The position numbers and the translations under genes were made by a program. A model generated the notes under the pieces. That model was not told where the DNA came from, did not search any database, and saw only the letters and a list, made by a program, of their open reading frames with translations. A DNA stretch of 64,000 nucleotides from Lineus longissimus. Lineage: Eukaryota; Nemertea; Pilidiophora; Heteronemertea; Lineidae. Below are positions 10,188 through 22,900 of the stretch, in pieces (within the stretch, counting starts at the first letter, position 1; each line of letters begins with the position of its first letter). The stretch covers positions 2,976,001-3,040,000 of the forward strand of contig NC_088317.1 of assembly GCF_910592395.1 (NCBI RefSeq). The letters run 5' to 3'.

Positions 10188-13100
10188 TCAAGAATCTGGC
10201 TCACTGCGGAGGTGCCCAAGGCCATTCATCATATCGACGTTGTGTACGTGGTGAGGCGACGACATTCCTATCCCATCGTACGAATTGCTCGTGATTTCTT
10301 CTCTTGTCGTATCCGATTCTAACGTCTCTAATGAAGTGTGACGACTGCGAGTCCTGAAAAAGATCGCAATGTTTGTATTACTGCAGTTTCTGATTATGTT
10401 GGATACTGCGGACATGTGTACAGGCTAAACTCAGAACGGGACTTCTGCTGTCCTGCAGTGGCCACTAAATGCAGCTTTGACAGTATGTACTGTGACATGC
10501 TATTTAGCCGTTTGAAAGGCACCTGTACAAGAGGTCTATCTTACATATATCATGCGAAACAGACAAGCCTCAAGTGGCTAATTAGCATTTCGCACAGTAT
10601 TTGTAAAGTATACAACAAAGTGTATACAAAAGGTGTGAAGTCTCATTGTTATGGATCAAGGTGCCTTCGCCATAACCCATTGGTAATATAGTCCAAAGTC
10701 CTGAATTAGCTCCGATTAAAAGACAATTAAAAACTCTGCTCTTCGAACGAGCCTATGGGGAGGTGGCGCCTTGAGCGTGGTGCGACCACGGAAAGGCGCC
10801 TTGATAAAAATGTAACTTGATTGATTGATTGATTGATTGATGTCTTCAGATAGAACCAAAATTCTTAAGCAATGCTTGTAACACCTTTCCATAACACCAT
10901 TTAAGGAATAATCTGTGTGCACTGTCATGCCCCATGTGCAAGAAACCAAGACCAATCAATATTTGGCATTCCACATTCTCAACCAATGAAAGGACATACA
11001 AGTTCAAAATTTAGAAGAACCATTGACCTTCGAATGCCCTCAAAACTATCCCAGTACATTTCACACAGGGTCAACATATAACCTAAATATTCCCAACACC
11101 GCCTCAATTGCACCGCACACAAACAATGGCTCAACAAAGAAAGAGAGACAGGTACACTTATGCCATCATCTCAGCACTTATTTGGTGAAATTCAGTTTTA
11201 AGGTAAAGGACTTATAGCCATTTTGGCCAAGGCTACACCTTGTGAAATAACGAGTAACTCATTTTGAATTTCATTTTCTAATGGAATGATACTTTGAATG
11301 GTGTAATTAGTTCCAGAAGTCCTTCATGTTGAGCCATACATCATGTGACAAGAATATAAAGAATCATCAAAAAAGAAAATTTTGCCATGCTCATTTGCAA
11401 AACCTACTCAAGATCACGGTAATGCACGGAAAATAGTCTTATTTTCTCCAAAATGCTTATGCTGAAATTTCAAGGCGTTTTGTTAATTTCTTAATGACAA
11501 TCGATGAATAGACAAAACTGTTCAATGCTGAACATGTTACTCAATATGTGACCCGCTCTACCAAAACTAGGCGCTTGTCGCATCTGAACTTGACAGGTTG
11601 ATACGGACTTGTTGTTCATTTCCCTATTGTAGACCTTTTGTGATATGTGACCAAATCAGTTTGTAATAGATTTCACAAAAGGTCTACAATAGGGAAATGA
11701 ACAACAAGTCCGTATCAACCTGTCAAGTTCAGATGCGACAAGCGCCTAGTTTTGGTAGAGCGAGTCACATATATACTACATTGAGACCAGCAGTTTAACT
11801 TTTTTATACAACGACTGCCTTACAGACAGACAATGGTAGTCACTTTTCACCAGAACTATGGTGTCAGTGCTGATGTAAAAGCAAAGATAGTTCTGTTTGA
11901 TATACGTCAGTGACAGCGACAGAACAAAATAGTAGGGAATGCAACCAAATATGGTCACGGATGATACGAGATAATTCCAAATCGCTCTGAACCTGGCGTG
12001 CTTACCGTGCAGGGGCAAGAGACTTGAGACGTAGATGCCATAGCGTTGCATACCACAGGACCGGGGCGAAGAGAAGACTCAGTGTTGTCACGCTCAGAAT
12101 TACGAGGTAAACCTGGAAAGGTGAAAAAAGAATTCAAGGGACGATCATCTTTCCTGGTATTGTTAGTAAATTTGCAGTCCTTCACATAACTGTTCAGCAT
12201 TACCAAAGGGTTTCTGCAACAAAAATCCCCCTTCTTGGACCATTCGAGCGTTTCAAAATGTTCTCACCTCTCTCGATATTAAGCCTAATCTCCGTGCCCT
12301 ACTTCCCAGCACGAACGAGAACTCGCTGACTTGGGCCAAACCGGCCGATACGATCCACTTCACAGGCCTGGAATGTTTTGGCAAGAGGAAATGGAGGACT
12401 GCCACATTGGAGAAGAACTGAAAAACAAAGTTCATGACGATACAGAAACCGTGGGAAAGAACTCCGTTTAGATTTTTGTATAACTGATAATCATTTACTA
12501 TTTTCTACTTCTGAGTTTAATCCATACAGTGAGAGTTTTTGCATTTTACTAACAAAATAATGAAGATACCAACCTTGAATCCGACTATAGCTAAGGTGAA
12601 TGTTGTCAAGATGGTAATTTCAAATGCGAGGAAAGTTGGAAATACATGCAGACCTGAAAGAGACGTTATGAATATGATAAAACACACATTACTCGAATTG
12701 CAATAGTTGACAATGTTTCTTGCTATGTGCAGAGTTAAGTGTCAAATTCTGTTTTATTTGAGCTTCAATGGGACCTCCTCTCCCCAATCGGCACTGACTC
12801 AACAGCAGTCCAACACTACCTGCCAGCTTACAGTTTTTTGCAAGAAAGAAGCAATGTTTGCCAAAGACGTACCAATTGATGCAAAAAATAAACATCCCAG
12901 GAAGTCCTTTACGGAGGAGATGAGTCTGCCGACCTGCTCTGCCACGTGGTGACCTTGAGAACTGACGATGGCCCCAGCCAGGAAGCATCCCAGCTCCATC
13001 GAGATATTGAGGAAGTTTGTCACCTATGAAATGATATAAAGTGATTAATTTTCCAGATTCCACAGACTCTGGGCCAAAGCATGGATCATTTTGATATTTT

Positions 13101-16100
13101 TGAAATTGCAACCATACTTTTTTACATTGATGACATTATGATGGTCTTCTTTGTGATCAAGAGCAATGATAGCCAAAGCCTCTGCAGAGCTGCGTGCACG
13201 ACCTGCTCTGTGGGTCAGAGGTGCTGTTGGGGTTTCACTTCATGTACTGCACCGTGGGTCAGGGATAGTGAAAGGGTTAGAGTAAGGAAGAGTCATGAAA
13301 TACATACCATGAGCATAGTGAAGGCAATGACAATAGTAGCCAGCATAGACATTTCACGATTTCCGCGACTGAACAGAAATTTATAAACTGGCCCGATCAA
13401 AAACTTGGCAAGTACAAAGGTAAGTAGGATGATGGCAATGAAGGCTGAAATAAGAAAGAAAACTTGTGAGAATATATTATAAGTAGAACCTCTTTATTAA
13501 GGACACTTCTTGGACTGGGAACCACCCGTCGGCCACCACTCAGTGACCACTCAGTGACCACCCATTGTACTTCCCAGGCACTCCAATACGCCTCTTCCCA
13601 AATACTACCTGGAGAGAAAGGGCCCCATATGCTTTCCTGGCTTCATCACTTTGGAAAAGTCATCCATCCAAAATTGTATCTAACTTATTTAGAGTGTACT
13701 TACAGGCGACTAGTTTAACCCCTAAATGGAAATATTCCAGCACCAAATCATTCGCACTGATCTCATCACTACTTGCATGGCCTGCTATGGCCGGCAGAAG
13801 AGCTATCAGCACCCCAAGCAGAATGTCCTGCATCACCAAAATGCCTAGCAGAACGGAGCTGTAATCTAGATCAGTACGTCGACGGCCTCGGTGATGTTCG
13901 ACGGCTGATTCGTGATTTGCTAGAAAGAAAAATTGCAATAAAATAACTGGGTGAAACACTGGTATTTGACTTTAATCCATTTGGTGGAGAATGTAAAATA
14001 GTCTAGGATAAATGCCTCAGCTGGGGCTTCAGTCCAGTAAGAATGGTCGTAGCTGGCTATCTGGACCCAGACTTTTGCAGAAGCTCTACATGTAGAAAAA
14101 TGAAAAAGGCTACTTCAGCTGTTTGCAGATTACACTTACTATTTTCTTCCTCATCCTTCCCATTGCCAATAAACTTGACAACCAAAGGCGTACTGGACAG
14201 CGAGAGACACGCCGATATGAAAGCACTCTCATTGGGCGTGCTCTTTATGCAATGGCCAATCAGGACGCCGAATAGGATGGTCAGCGCCATCATCAAGAAG
14301 CTGCCAACGGTCGCAATGCGGAAAACCTGGAAAATGAAACTAGAGCTAATGAGAGTGAAGTTCAAAAGAGGCAAGTCTTGTACATTACTGCCAGTTATAT
14401 GGCATGGCCTAACCCGCCGGCCAGGGAGGATTTCCTGGTCCAGTGGTTGGTTCGACAGCGTAGGTTTCTTCTGGGGTCTCCGGTCTCCTCCTACTTAAAA
14501 TACAATCGCCCAATACTGTTCATGGAGCAGACCATGTCCTGGTTTATGGTCAGCTCTCAAGTCAATATGTCTACTTCACAACCACTAGAATCTTATATCT
14601 GTACAGCACACAACAAAAACCATTCCGTGCGTGTATCAGAATTCACGCCTTTTACTAGCCATAAACCTATTGACTAACAAACCTCAGAAAGAAACTACTC
14701 ACTCTTTTTAACTTATCTGGAGAAAACTCAAGTCCCACAGAGAACAAGATGAAGAAAACTCCAAATTCTCCCAATGTCTCAACCTGAACTACCGACTGAA
14801 AGAGAGATGATGAGAATAGGAAACTTCAGATTACATGATTGGTGCCAGTACTTCCACTTTCATTGCCATGTGTCTACGATTTTCCCCTACTTTACATTTT
14901 ACAAATTGCCAAATACTGTTTATAGACTGTCCTTGTTGATGCTCAGTTCTCAACACAATATTTTTTTACTGGTACACACGTATAACCAAAAATATAGACC
15001 CCTACCTTGATGCAACTCAACCCAGAAGGTCCAAGCACGACTCCACTCAAAATGTACCCAAACATGTTCGGAAGCTGAACCAGTGTGCAGAGCCAACCAA
15101 AGATGAAAGCCAGCAGTGTCAGAAATATGACGTCCTCGATGAAATGATGGTCTTCAACGGGAACGGTGGAATCCTTCCCCTTGGAGAGGACGTACTGGTT
15201 GTCATGTGCGTCCACGAGTTTCATGGCGCCACCCTCGTCGCCTTGTGAAGCAGTTTTGTTTTTATTGTTGTCGGTGTCGTGCAGTCTGATCACTGCTTCG
15301 ATATTAGCACCTTTATCCTGGAGAAACGAGATTTGTCAATCAATCAATCAATCAAGACCTGTAAAGCAGCTGGATTTAAAAAATAATAATTTCATTCTTT
15401 TTGGCATCTAGTAGCATGTATAATTCTATAAATGTGGACAGTTCAAATTCATTACAAACCTGAGCATTTTCTTTAACAGCGTTGTCAAATACGTGATCAT
15501 TCAAATCTCTTTCTAAGCGATCGGCAGCTTTGGCGACCTCCAACAGGATGCCACTGAGGATACTCTCCACATGTGTGCCATTGCCATTGGTCTGCTGCTC
15601 CTGAAAGGAAAAGCATCAATGGTGAGTTTACCGGAAAAAGAATGGAAGAACACAAAGATGATATTGTTAAAAGTCATAAACTGTAGAACATCTCTATTTT
15701 AAGGACACCCTTGAGACTCACAAATGCTGTCCTCAATCGGGAGGTGTCCTGATGACAGAGGTTGAATTAAAAATATAGTATTTTTTGCCCGAGAATGGGA
15801 TGTTTTCAAAAAATCTCAATTTTTAAAATGTATTTTTACTGTCAAATTGAAAGATTTTTCCCAAAAAGGGGTTTGTTTGCACCCTCAACCCCCTTGACTA
15901 CAAAATGGTCACATTCATTTGGGGGGGGGGCGGATGTCTTATCAAGCCGATTTAGGGTTTTGAAAACCCAGGTTTAGTTTTCAATCCAATTTCTCAGGTC
16001 ATTTTAACTGTGACCCAGTTAATATGAAGGGCATCATTTGCCACAAACGCCATTCATGGATATTTTAATACCGCACCACCAGCATTTATTAGATGGGAAC

Positions 16101-17078
16101 GATTTACCAAAATTACCATAAATTGAATACCTTCTGCATAAAATTACATAATTTCAACCGGGCCTATGAATGAATTACCATACAGTGTATGGTATGGTAC
16201 TCTGTAACAATCGTAATACGCAGTTACCTGCACCCAGGTAATAAATCAGCCTTTTTTCCATAAACTTGTTCACCTGTCAACGTGTGCATGTGGGCAGGGC
16301 ATGAGGAAAGTCATTAACATTGGCATTGGCATTGATTCACATTTGTACTTTTACCAAAAGACAAGAACTTTAATGACCGTTTAATGACCGTTCAAACCAA
16401 AGACAACAAACATACACGTACCTTTTCGATCTTTTCTTCCTGACTTTTCTCCGCCTCGATGAGAATGTTGAACATCTGCTCTTCGCTGAGTGTCACATCG
16501 CGTAGCAACGCTAATCGCATCTGGCTACTCTTCTTGATATTTTCAAAATCTTTATAATTTCCCTGCAGTGCCTGCTGCAACCAGTCCAAAACCTCAAACG
16601 TCAATCTCGCACTATCCTCCAACTCTGCTTGAAACACCTTCAAAGTTTTTACTCGAAATTCAATATCCGATTGTGCTAATTTCGTATTATTTACCAGGCG
16701 GTGTATCGCCTCGTCAATCTTTTTAACAGCGAACTGTTTCCTTTTCATCAAATGTTGTAAATTTTTACACTGGCTGTTTTGCCATTCCGCACCTTTTGCA
16801 GGAATATTTTTCGAATCCACAAATTTCGATTTTTCTACATCCTCAGATCTTTTTAGTTCGACAGCATTTAGTTTTCTCTGAGGCTTGACTGTGGCCCTTG
16901 CCTGTGCCCCAGGAACCCGCTTAGGCTCTGGATCTCGCTTTTGATCATTTCTTTCAAATAATCGAATTGCCCGCTTCTCTTTCTCATCATGCTTAGCAGA
17001 CGTGAAATCCGAATAGAACGTCAACAACAGCAACAATACCAATCCATACTGCAAAACTTTCATTTTCTGGACCGCCAT
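10188..17078 (-). CDS. TMCO3: TMCO3-type CPA2 cation/proton antiporter with N-terminal coiled coil
   Basis: Twelve coding exons on the minus strand: 16422-17078, 15460-15600, 15006-15317, 14703-14783, 14140-14326, 13704-13919, 13308-13444, 12873-13023, 12574-12653, 12268-12417, 12006-12112 and 10188-10353. They sum to 2385 nt (794 residues) with all phases matching. The start is ATG 17078, giving a signal peptide ([14 protein letters not shown]). Residues about 90-260 form the charged coiled-coil region, with the family block [19 protein letters not shown]. From about 320 comes the KefB/CPA2 membrane domain: [92 protein letters not shown]. Known for the family: a putative Na+ or K+/H+ exchanger of internal membranes. 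The human protein has 677 residues; the excess is mainly the N-terminal linker and a hydrophilic C-terminal tail (exon 12). Confidence 0.95.
10689..10850 (+). mobile_element. 5'-truncated non-LTR retrotransposon 3' end
   Basis: The reading frame [15 protein letters not shown] ending in a stop is the usual last stretch of CR1/L2-like or related reverse transcriptase ORFs. It is followed by a paired GGCGCC(TTGAGC)...AAGGCGCC 3' hairpin and a (TTGA)n tail ending near 10840. It lies antisense within TMCO3 intron 11. Confidence 0.7.
11547..11769. mobile_element. Near-perfect palindromic MITE with TA target duplication
   Basis: Arms of about 98 bp (left TGTGACCCGCTCTACCAAAA, right ending TTTTGGTAGAGCGAGTCACA) are reverse complements with only a few mismatches, around a loop of about 25 bp. 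TA flanks both ends (11545-11546, 11770-11771). No coding capacity. TA duplication and size fit a Tc1/mariner-superfamily MITE. It lies in TMCO3 intron 11. Confidence 0.85.
13488..13565 (+). mobile_element. GTAGAACCTC-family MITE fragment, copy 2
   Basis: GTAGAACCTCTTTATTAAGG followed by ACAC at the start matches the termini of the copies at 2220 and 51331; the rest is diverged or truncated. In TMCO3 intron 6. Confidence 0.4.
14395..14500 (+). mobile_element. SINE head fragment, same family as 52030-52190
   Basis: GGCCTAACCCGCCGGCCAGG followed by GAGGATTTCCTGGTCCAGTGGTTGG matches, with few changes, the head of the 5S-related SINE at 52030-52190 (minus). Only the head is preserved. In TMCO3 intron 4. 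Confidence 0.55.
15335..15354. repeat. (AATC)n tetranucleotide run
   Basis: Five AATC repeats in TMCO3 intron 2, directly upstream of exon 3. On the minus strand this is (TTGA)n, like the retroelement tail at 10830, and may be such a tail. Confidence 0.7.
15684..15775 (+). mobile_element. GTAGAACCTC-family MITE fragment, copy 3
   Basis: GTAGAACATCTCTATTTTAA, then TGCTGTCCTCAATCGGGAGG and TGTCCTGATGACAGAGGTTG, in the same block order and orientation as the copy at 2220. In TMCO3 intron 1. Confidence 0.5.
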
Positions 17079-19911
17079 ATTTGAATTATTTATCGGCAGT
17101 GACACTTCGCAACTCTCAACTGGCCTGAAAATGACCTGACCTCAGTCCACTCTCTACTACTACTAAAAACTGTAGAATTTAACCAACTTAATCATCGAAT
17201 GTTACGAACTCAACAATGAAAAGTTACCAACTCAACAATGGAATGTTAACAACTTACGGTAACAGTGGAACGTTAGAATCTTAACAGGAACATCACAGAG
17301 TTCGCTTTGAGACTGAGCCTCCAAATTCCTGAACGAAAATCCAAAGAGTATCATCACACTAAGCCGTTGCTGCGTTATCACAAGTTATAATTGTAGAATA
17401 TATCACAAAAGTTCTGCGGCCGGTGATAGATGCTGCACACTGTTTTCAATTAATCTCAAACTCGATACTCACCCTGCTCCACTGACATGATAGGGTCACA
17501 TGAAACTGTTATAATTTAAATTTTGATCAAATTTTATTCATGGCGGCACTGTTCACAGCTGGAAGTAATGTGCTGAATTGAAGAGATTGCTATCAAATAT
17601 TCTGAAGGTTTATAAGCTGCGAAATTTGTTCCGTTATCATCAGCAAGATTGAATGATTTGTTCGACACACGGCACCAAGTTAGAGTCTGCGATTCCTTTG
17701 AATGTGTGGTCACATGTTTGAGTCCAAACTGGCACTGAAAAGAAAAGAAGAGAAAGATTTAGCAGTTTTTGTTTTCACAGGTAGACTGACAGAGGGGCTT
17801 GATGAAAACTGTCAAAGTTTGAAATATCAAAGATAGTGACAAAAGTGGGGAAAATCTGGAAGTTGGTCAACTCAAAACACAATAGATTGCTTAATTTGGA
17901 ACTGACTCCAAACTGAAAAGGCATAAAAACTCAATTGTGATGCATTTTGACAATGAATTGTATCTCTTTCTTCTCCACTTGAAACACCTTTAAAGTTTAA
18001 CTGTATCTCTCCCCCCCCCCCTTGCTAAACACATGTACAATCTTGAACCATTTAACCCTTTAATGAGAATTTCTCCAAACAAACCGTTGCCTTTGTCCCT
18101 TTTTAAGGCAGGACCAGGACCTGAACACTGAGAATTCACTGAAGCCGTGTGAGCTGTCCGGCACAGAGTGGAAAATGCAGAGTATTGATTATGCAGTTGC
18201 GCAGGTGGTTCAGAAAACAATTGGAACATAGGGGTGAGAATAGAATACAAGTAGGCCTACCATGTATGTAGGCCCACAAAAAAATATGATAACACACAGA
18301 ATAACGATTTTAGCACTTTCTACAAAAATGTTCTTCCATCTGAAGTTGTGATCCTAGATTATGGTAGGCCTCAAACCAACTAAGTCTTCTTTTCTTCGTG
18401 AGCTAAATTCAGCCCGAAGCAGAATGATCACAAGAGAAGTCTACATGTACCTGTATGGTCTGCACACCCACTCAAACAAGCGCTAATAACAACAGTTTTT
18501 ATTTTCACAACCAGCATGAACAAACAATCACATAATGAAGACCACCACATGCCTTAACAATACATCATCTCTGGGCACCAGACTAAAGGCGTTCGCCAAC
18601 ACGTTATAATTGATATATTTTGTGTCTATGTTATCAACCAAAAGTTTCGGAGTCTCAAAAGGGGCTACAAACAAATAAATAAACCTTTGACCCCTGCTGA
18701 GACCGGGGCAGTCTCTCATTCAGCTGCAAATTACTTTCGCCCCGGAACACTCACACTGAACTGGATGGAGGTTCTCCTTTGTAATTGCTAGGCCTAACCC
18801 CATATAAGAGTGTAATCATAAGTGGACTCCTTAAATTGTGTGATTAGATTTTGATATAAAGCTTGTTACATGTACGACACTTTTTAAAGTGATGCCTTTT
18901 CATTCTCGGAGGACATGGAGGGAGAGGTTACAGTAAAATTCTGTGGTTTTTCCGGCATATGATGAGAATACTGCCGTTACGCTTTTCCGGCTTCTTCCTG
19001 ACCTTGGGCATGTTGGGGTCATGATCATGACAATTGATATCCCAACATCTGAAAAAGGGGGCATCTCATAAATCCACAAAAAAATTATTGTCATCAATTT
19101 TCAATGAAGAAAATGAAATCAGTAGAAACTCCATCATATAAAACTTTTCAAACTTAACATATGATAGGGCCTAAGGTAGGTATGGTCACGGACTCACTCA
19201 CCGCCACTCAGTCCACAGTAGGCAGAGATTGAAATTTTTTTCGGAAATACTTTAAAAAAGAAGATAAGAGGCACAGGGCTTTTGACCATACAACAGGAAG
19301 GCCCAAAACCCCTCCTTTGGGAAGAGGTGAATATTGGCATAACATTTGTTTCACTTTCAACTTTTGAGATGCCCACTCTAAATTTGTGATGAACATTTTT
19401 TTTAGGGTATTTCCCAACGACACAACAAAAACCACGTCATTCATGCAGTATCAGGTACAATGAATATTTAGATATATACATTCATACGTCAAAGGACATA
19501 TTTGGTGTCATCAAATCTATCTTGGATAAGTGTTATTTTGTGACATACTTCGGCAAAATCGACATGTTTGCTTCGCTGGCAGTCATTCTCCAAACTGTGA
19601 TTTCCTATTGACGTCATTCAATGGAATTCCTAAATCAACCTCGTATCTCAGCTTCAGTAGTGAAATGAAAACCATCTACAAAACACAGAAATACCATCAA
19701 TAGTCTGATGACAAAGTTAGTTTGCACATATTTAAAGCATTCTACATACTAATGATAAATGTAATGCAGAATTTTATGTCATAACTAGAAGAAAACAGCA
19801 AAGATTTAAGTGTTAAGTGTTCGGTTCAAGGTTGAAAAGCTTTGCGGAGAATGATTAATTGCGGAAATTGCGCAAAACACTGCGCAGATTACGATTTTAG
19901 CGATTACCAAA
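17079..19911. promoter_or_regulatory. Divergent spacer between TMCO3 (-) and RNF168 (+)
   Basis: 2.8 kb without an exon I can support. It must hold both 5' UTRs and promoters, or untranslated first exons. A C-run lies at about 18010-18021. No TATA box in a convincing position was seen. Right before the RNF168 start the sequence is richer in CpG-containing words (TTGCGGAAATTGCGCAAAAC). Confidence 0.5.
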
Positions 19912-22900
19912 ATGGCGTCCTGTTTAAACGAAAACAGGACGGATCCCGCCACAACTTCTACCGATCAAAATGCCAATATTACCCTTGAAGATTGTATGTG
20001 CCCTATATGCCTAAGCATTCTTATTGAACCAGTCTCCCTACCCTGCAAACATGTACTTTGTATGCCCTGTTTCCGTTCAAATATCGAGGAATCGAGTATG
20101 TGTTGTCCGATGTGTCGAGTTCGGATCGCAACTTGGAGTAGACAAGCTTCACGCAAAAAATGCCTTGTCGACGAAAAGCGGTGGCAGCAAATCAAAACTC
20201 TGTTTCCAGACCATGTACAGAAGCGTTTAGATGGAACTGATGATACTGATGAAGATCTAAGAGGTAGTTATTGGTTGTTTGGCAGGCAAGAACAGTAGAA
20301 ATCCTTGATTTATATTTTGTAAACATTAAACTTTTAAAAGTTTTAGTTCAAAAATATTTCTATTTCTATGGGCCCTAAAGTCGTAAAGATTCTCTTTAAA
20401 CAAAAACTAGTGTAATGTTACCTGTGCATTTTTGCGGGCACAATATAACGGGATAGTGGGTATAACTTATTAACTAGTAGCCTTGAACTATTGATTATCC
20501 CATGAGAAGTCACTCGGTATCAATGATTCAATCACAACTATGTATTTTCAGCATCCAGTAGAGCCAGTAGTTGCCTTAGGTTAGCCGAGCCGGGAGAGAT
20601 CAGGAAAGAATATGAAAAGGAACTGAAAAAGGTAAAGTGACTTGAACCACATTGTGATTACTTGTGCTCCTACCAATGTCTGTTGCTTAAATGTTCGAGC
20701 TTGGGTATTGAATCAGTTTTTGTCAGTGAATGATGAGTGGACTCTTGTAATGATAGAAATATTGCCTCATCTGTAGATCAGTATGTGGTTTAATCAAGCA
20801 TTGCTTGTTATTTTAGGTTGCCGAAGAAGAAGAAGCGAGAAAACAAGCCGAGCTTGAGGCTAGTGAAACACTGGTACGTAAACTGCAGGAAGAAGAACTA
20901 CGGAAGGTGAACAAGTGGCAGAATGAAAAAGCAAATGCTGAGCAGACGGATGAAGAGTTGGCTAGGCAGCTGGAGGAGGCACTCAGAAAGGTAACAGTTG
21001 TTCAGACTTCGAGTTGTTATGTTGAAATGATTCTGGTCAATAGCCTCTCCCTCTCTGGCTGGAGGGCTTTAAGCATAACACATTACATGCAGATGCCAAG
21101 GTGTTTTTTATTGGTATAATAGTAAAACTGAGCAAATTTTCTTTTTTAGGAAGTTGTTTCACCTCCTGGAGTCCGTACAACTCGCCATCGACCGCCTACA
21201 CTTCTAGATAAATTCGTCAGTCGAAGCAGGAGACCATCCAGCTGTGATACGAGCCCTCAAGTACAAAGTGCCAAACCTGCCCTAAGGCCTAGTAGTGCCA
21301 GCCTCTTCTTTCCTTGCTCAAAATCTCGAACTAAACCTAAGAGTCAGATTCGCCAGGAGAAATGTGCCACTGCTGGCACCAGTGATGCAGGACATTTTTT
21401 AGAGACTTCTTCCAGTAATGTTGTTGTAGACTCTCAGCAGCCAAGTACTAGTGCAGCCTATAGCGATATGCAAAAACCACCCGGTTCTGGCGGACTTGGG
21501 GAAACCTGCCTGCCAGGTAGGAATGTTGTTAAATCGAGTGCCAAAATGTCCAGTGAAAATTTTGTGACCGCTCCAAATGTGTTTGAATACCTGCAAGGTG
21601 TCGTGCCCATTGAAAAAAGTATGGAGTCTGACACTGGTTTAATCAATGTTGAAGGCAAACTATGCATTGCTGGCGACAAAGAAAAACTCTTGGGAAGGCA
21701 ACCAGCCAAGTCGTTTGGTTCTGGTGCATCTCGGTTAGATCTCCAAAAGACCTGTGCTAATCTAGCTGAACACATTTTCAAGTCAAGTGCTGTCTTTCCT
21801 GGCGAAGACTTCCAGAACCTCTATCCACATCTGACCAGCCCGCCTTCAAATCGGTCATCCTCGCTGTACAGTCCGCTGTTGATTGATGAGAGTAAAGTCA
21901 AGGAGCTGGACTCGCCAGTTCCCGATGTGATGTTGTCATCATGTGCTAACATGTCTGAAGTATCCGCTACAAAATCGCCGAGCGTTCGTGAAGTGATAGT
22001 TCTGAGTTCTGATTCAGAGATGAGTCGAGAGAGTTCCGTTGTTCCCATCATGTCGATACCTGTCATTAACATCACTGACAGTAGTGAAAATAATACTCCA
22101 GTTCCGTCAAGTTCTGGGGCTGGTGCCTCTGGGGATGCAAGCACGAAACATTCCCTGCGTTCTTTGAGTGTAACAGTAGAAAGACTTCCCACCCCTTCTT
22201 TTGCCCTCCTGCACCAGTCATCCGAAGATGAACCTTGTACGAGTTCCCAGGAAAAACGAAAACGTAGCATGAGCGTCGAAAGTAGCGACAGTATTTCACA
22301 CGAGTTGGTTCATTTTAAACCGATTCAAATTTGCCCACGGACTCCTCCAAAACGGCTTCCAAACGGTAAAGCAATCAAACCTCCATTTGTTGTTTGTACG
22401 CCGCTGAACTTGAAGAAACGATTGTGCCAGTCTCCACCTTTACACTCAATACCTCAGGCGTCGATGGAATTGAGTCCTGTCATCAAGCGCCAGTTGCAAA
22501 CTTTAGCTGCTGAACGTCTCCAACAAGTTCAGGTCCATTCTAAAGGTATTGAGACTGACGGTGATCTAGTCCCACATCCCTTGAGCCCGTCCCAACCCAG
22601 GACGAGTCTGTCGAATTGTAAACCACCAGAGCCTGCGCTCACGCAAGCTTCTAAGAAACTGAACTTTGATGGCAGCGGTGACAGTAGTGTTGGTGTCAAT
22701 AGACGACATTTTGCACAAATAGCTGATTTTATTGAGCAAAATCGCATGGAAAGCTTTACACTACCTGAGGACTTTAATGTTGTGAATACCACATGTATAA
22801 CCAAAAATCATCAAGCGGACAGTGTTAAAAATGAACCTCTAGTTGTGCAGGCAGAAAAGATGGCGACGAATAACTTTGAGGTGCCGAAATGTGTTGAAAA

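Noticed and set aside
10073-10294. Plus-strand frame preceded by TTTCAG and followed by GTGAGG, looking like an exon
   Set aside because: It is antisense to TMCO3 exon 12, whose minus-strand frame and acceptor phase fit the gene exactly.
17079-17105. Extension of TMCO3 nine codons upstream of ATG 17078
   Set aside because: The upstream start would be GTG, which a nuclear gene rarely uses; ATG at 17078 gives a normal signal peptide.
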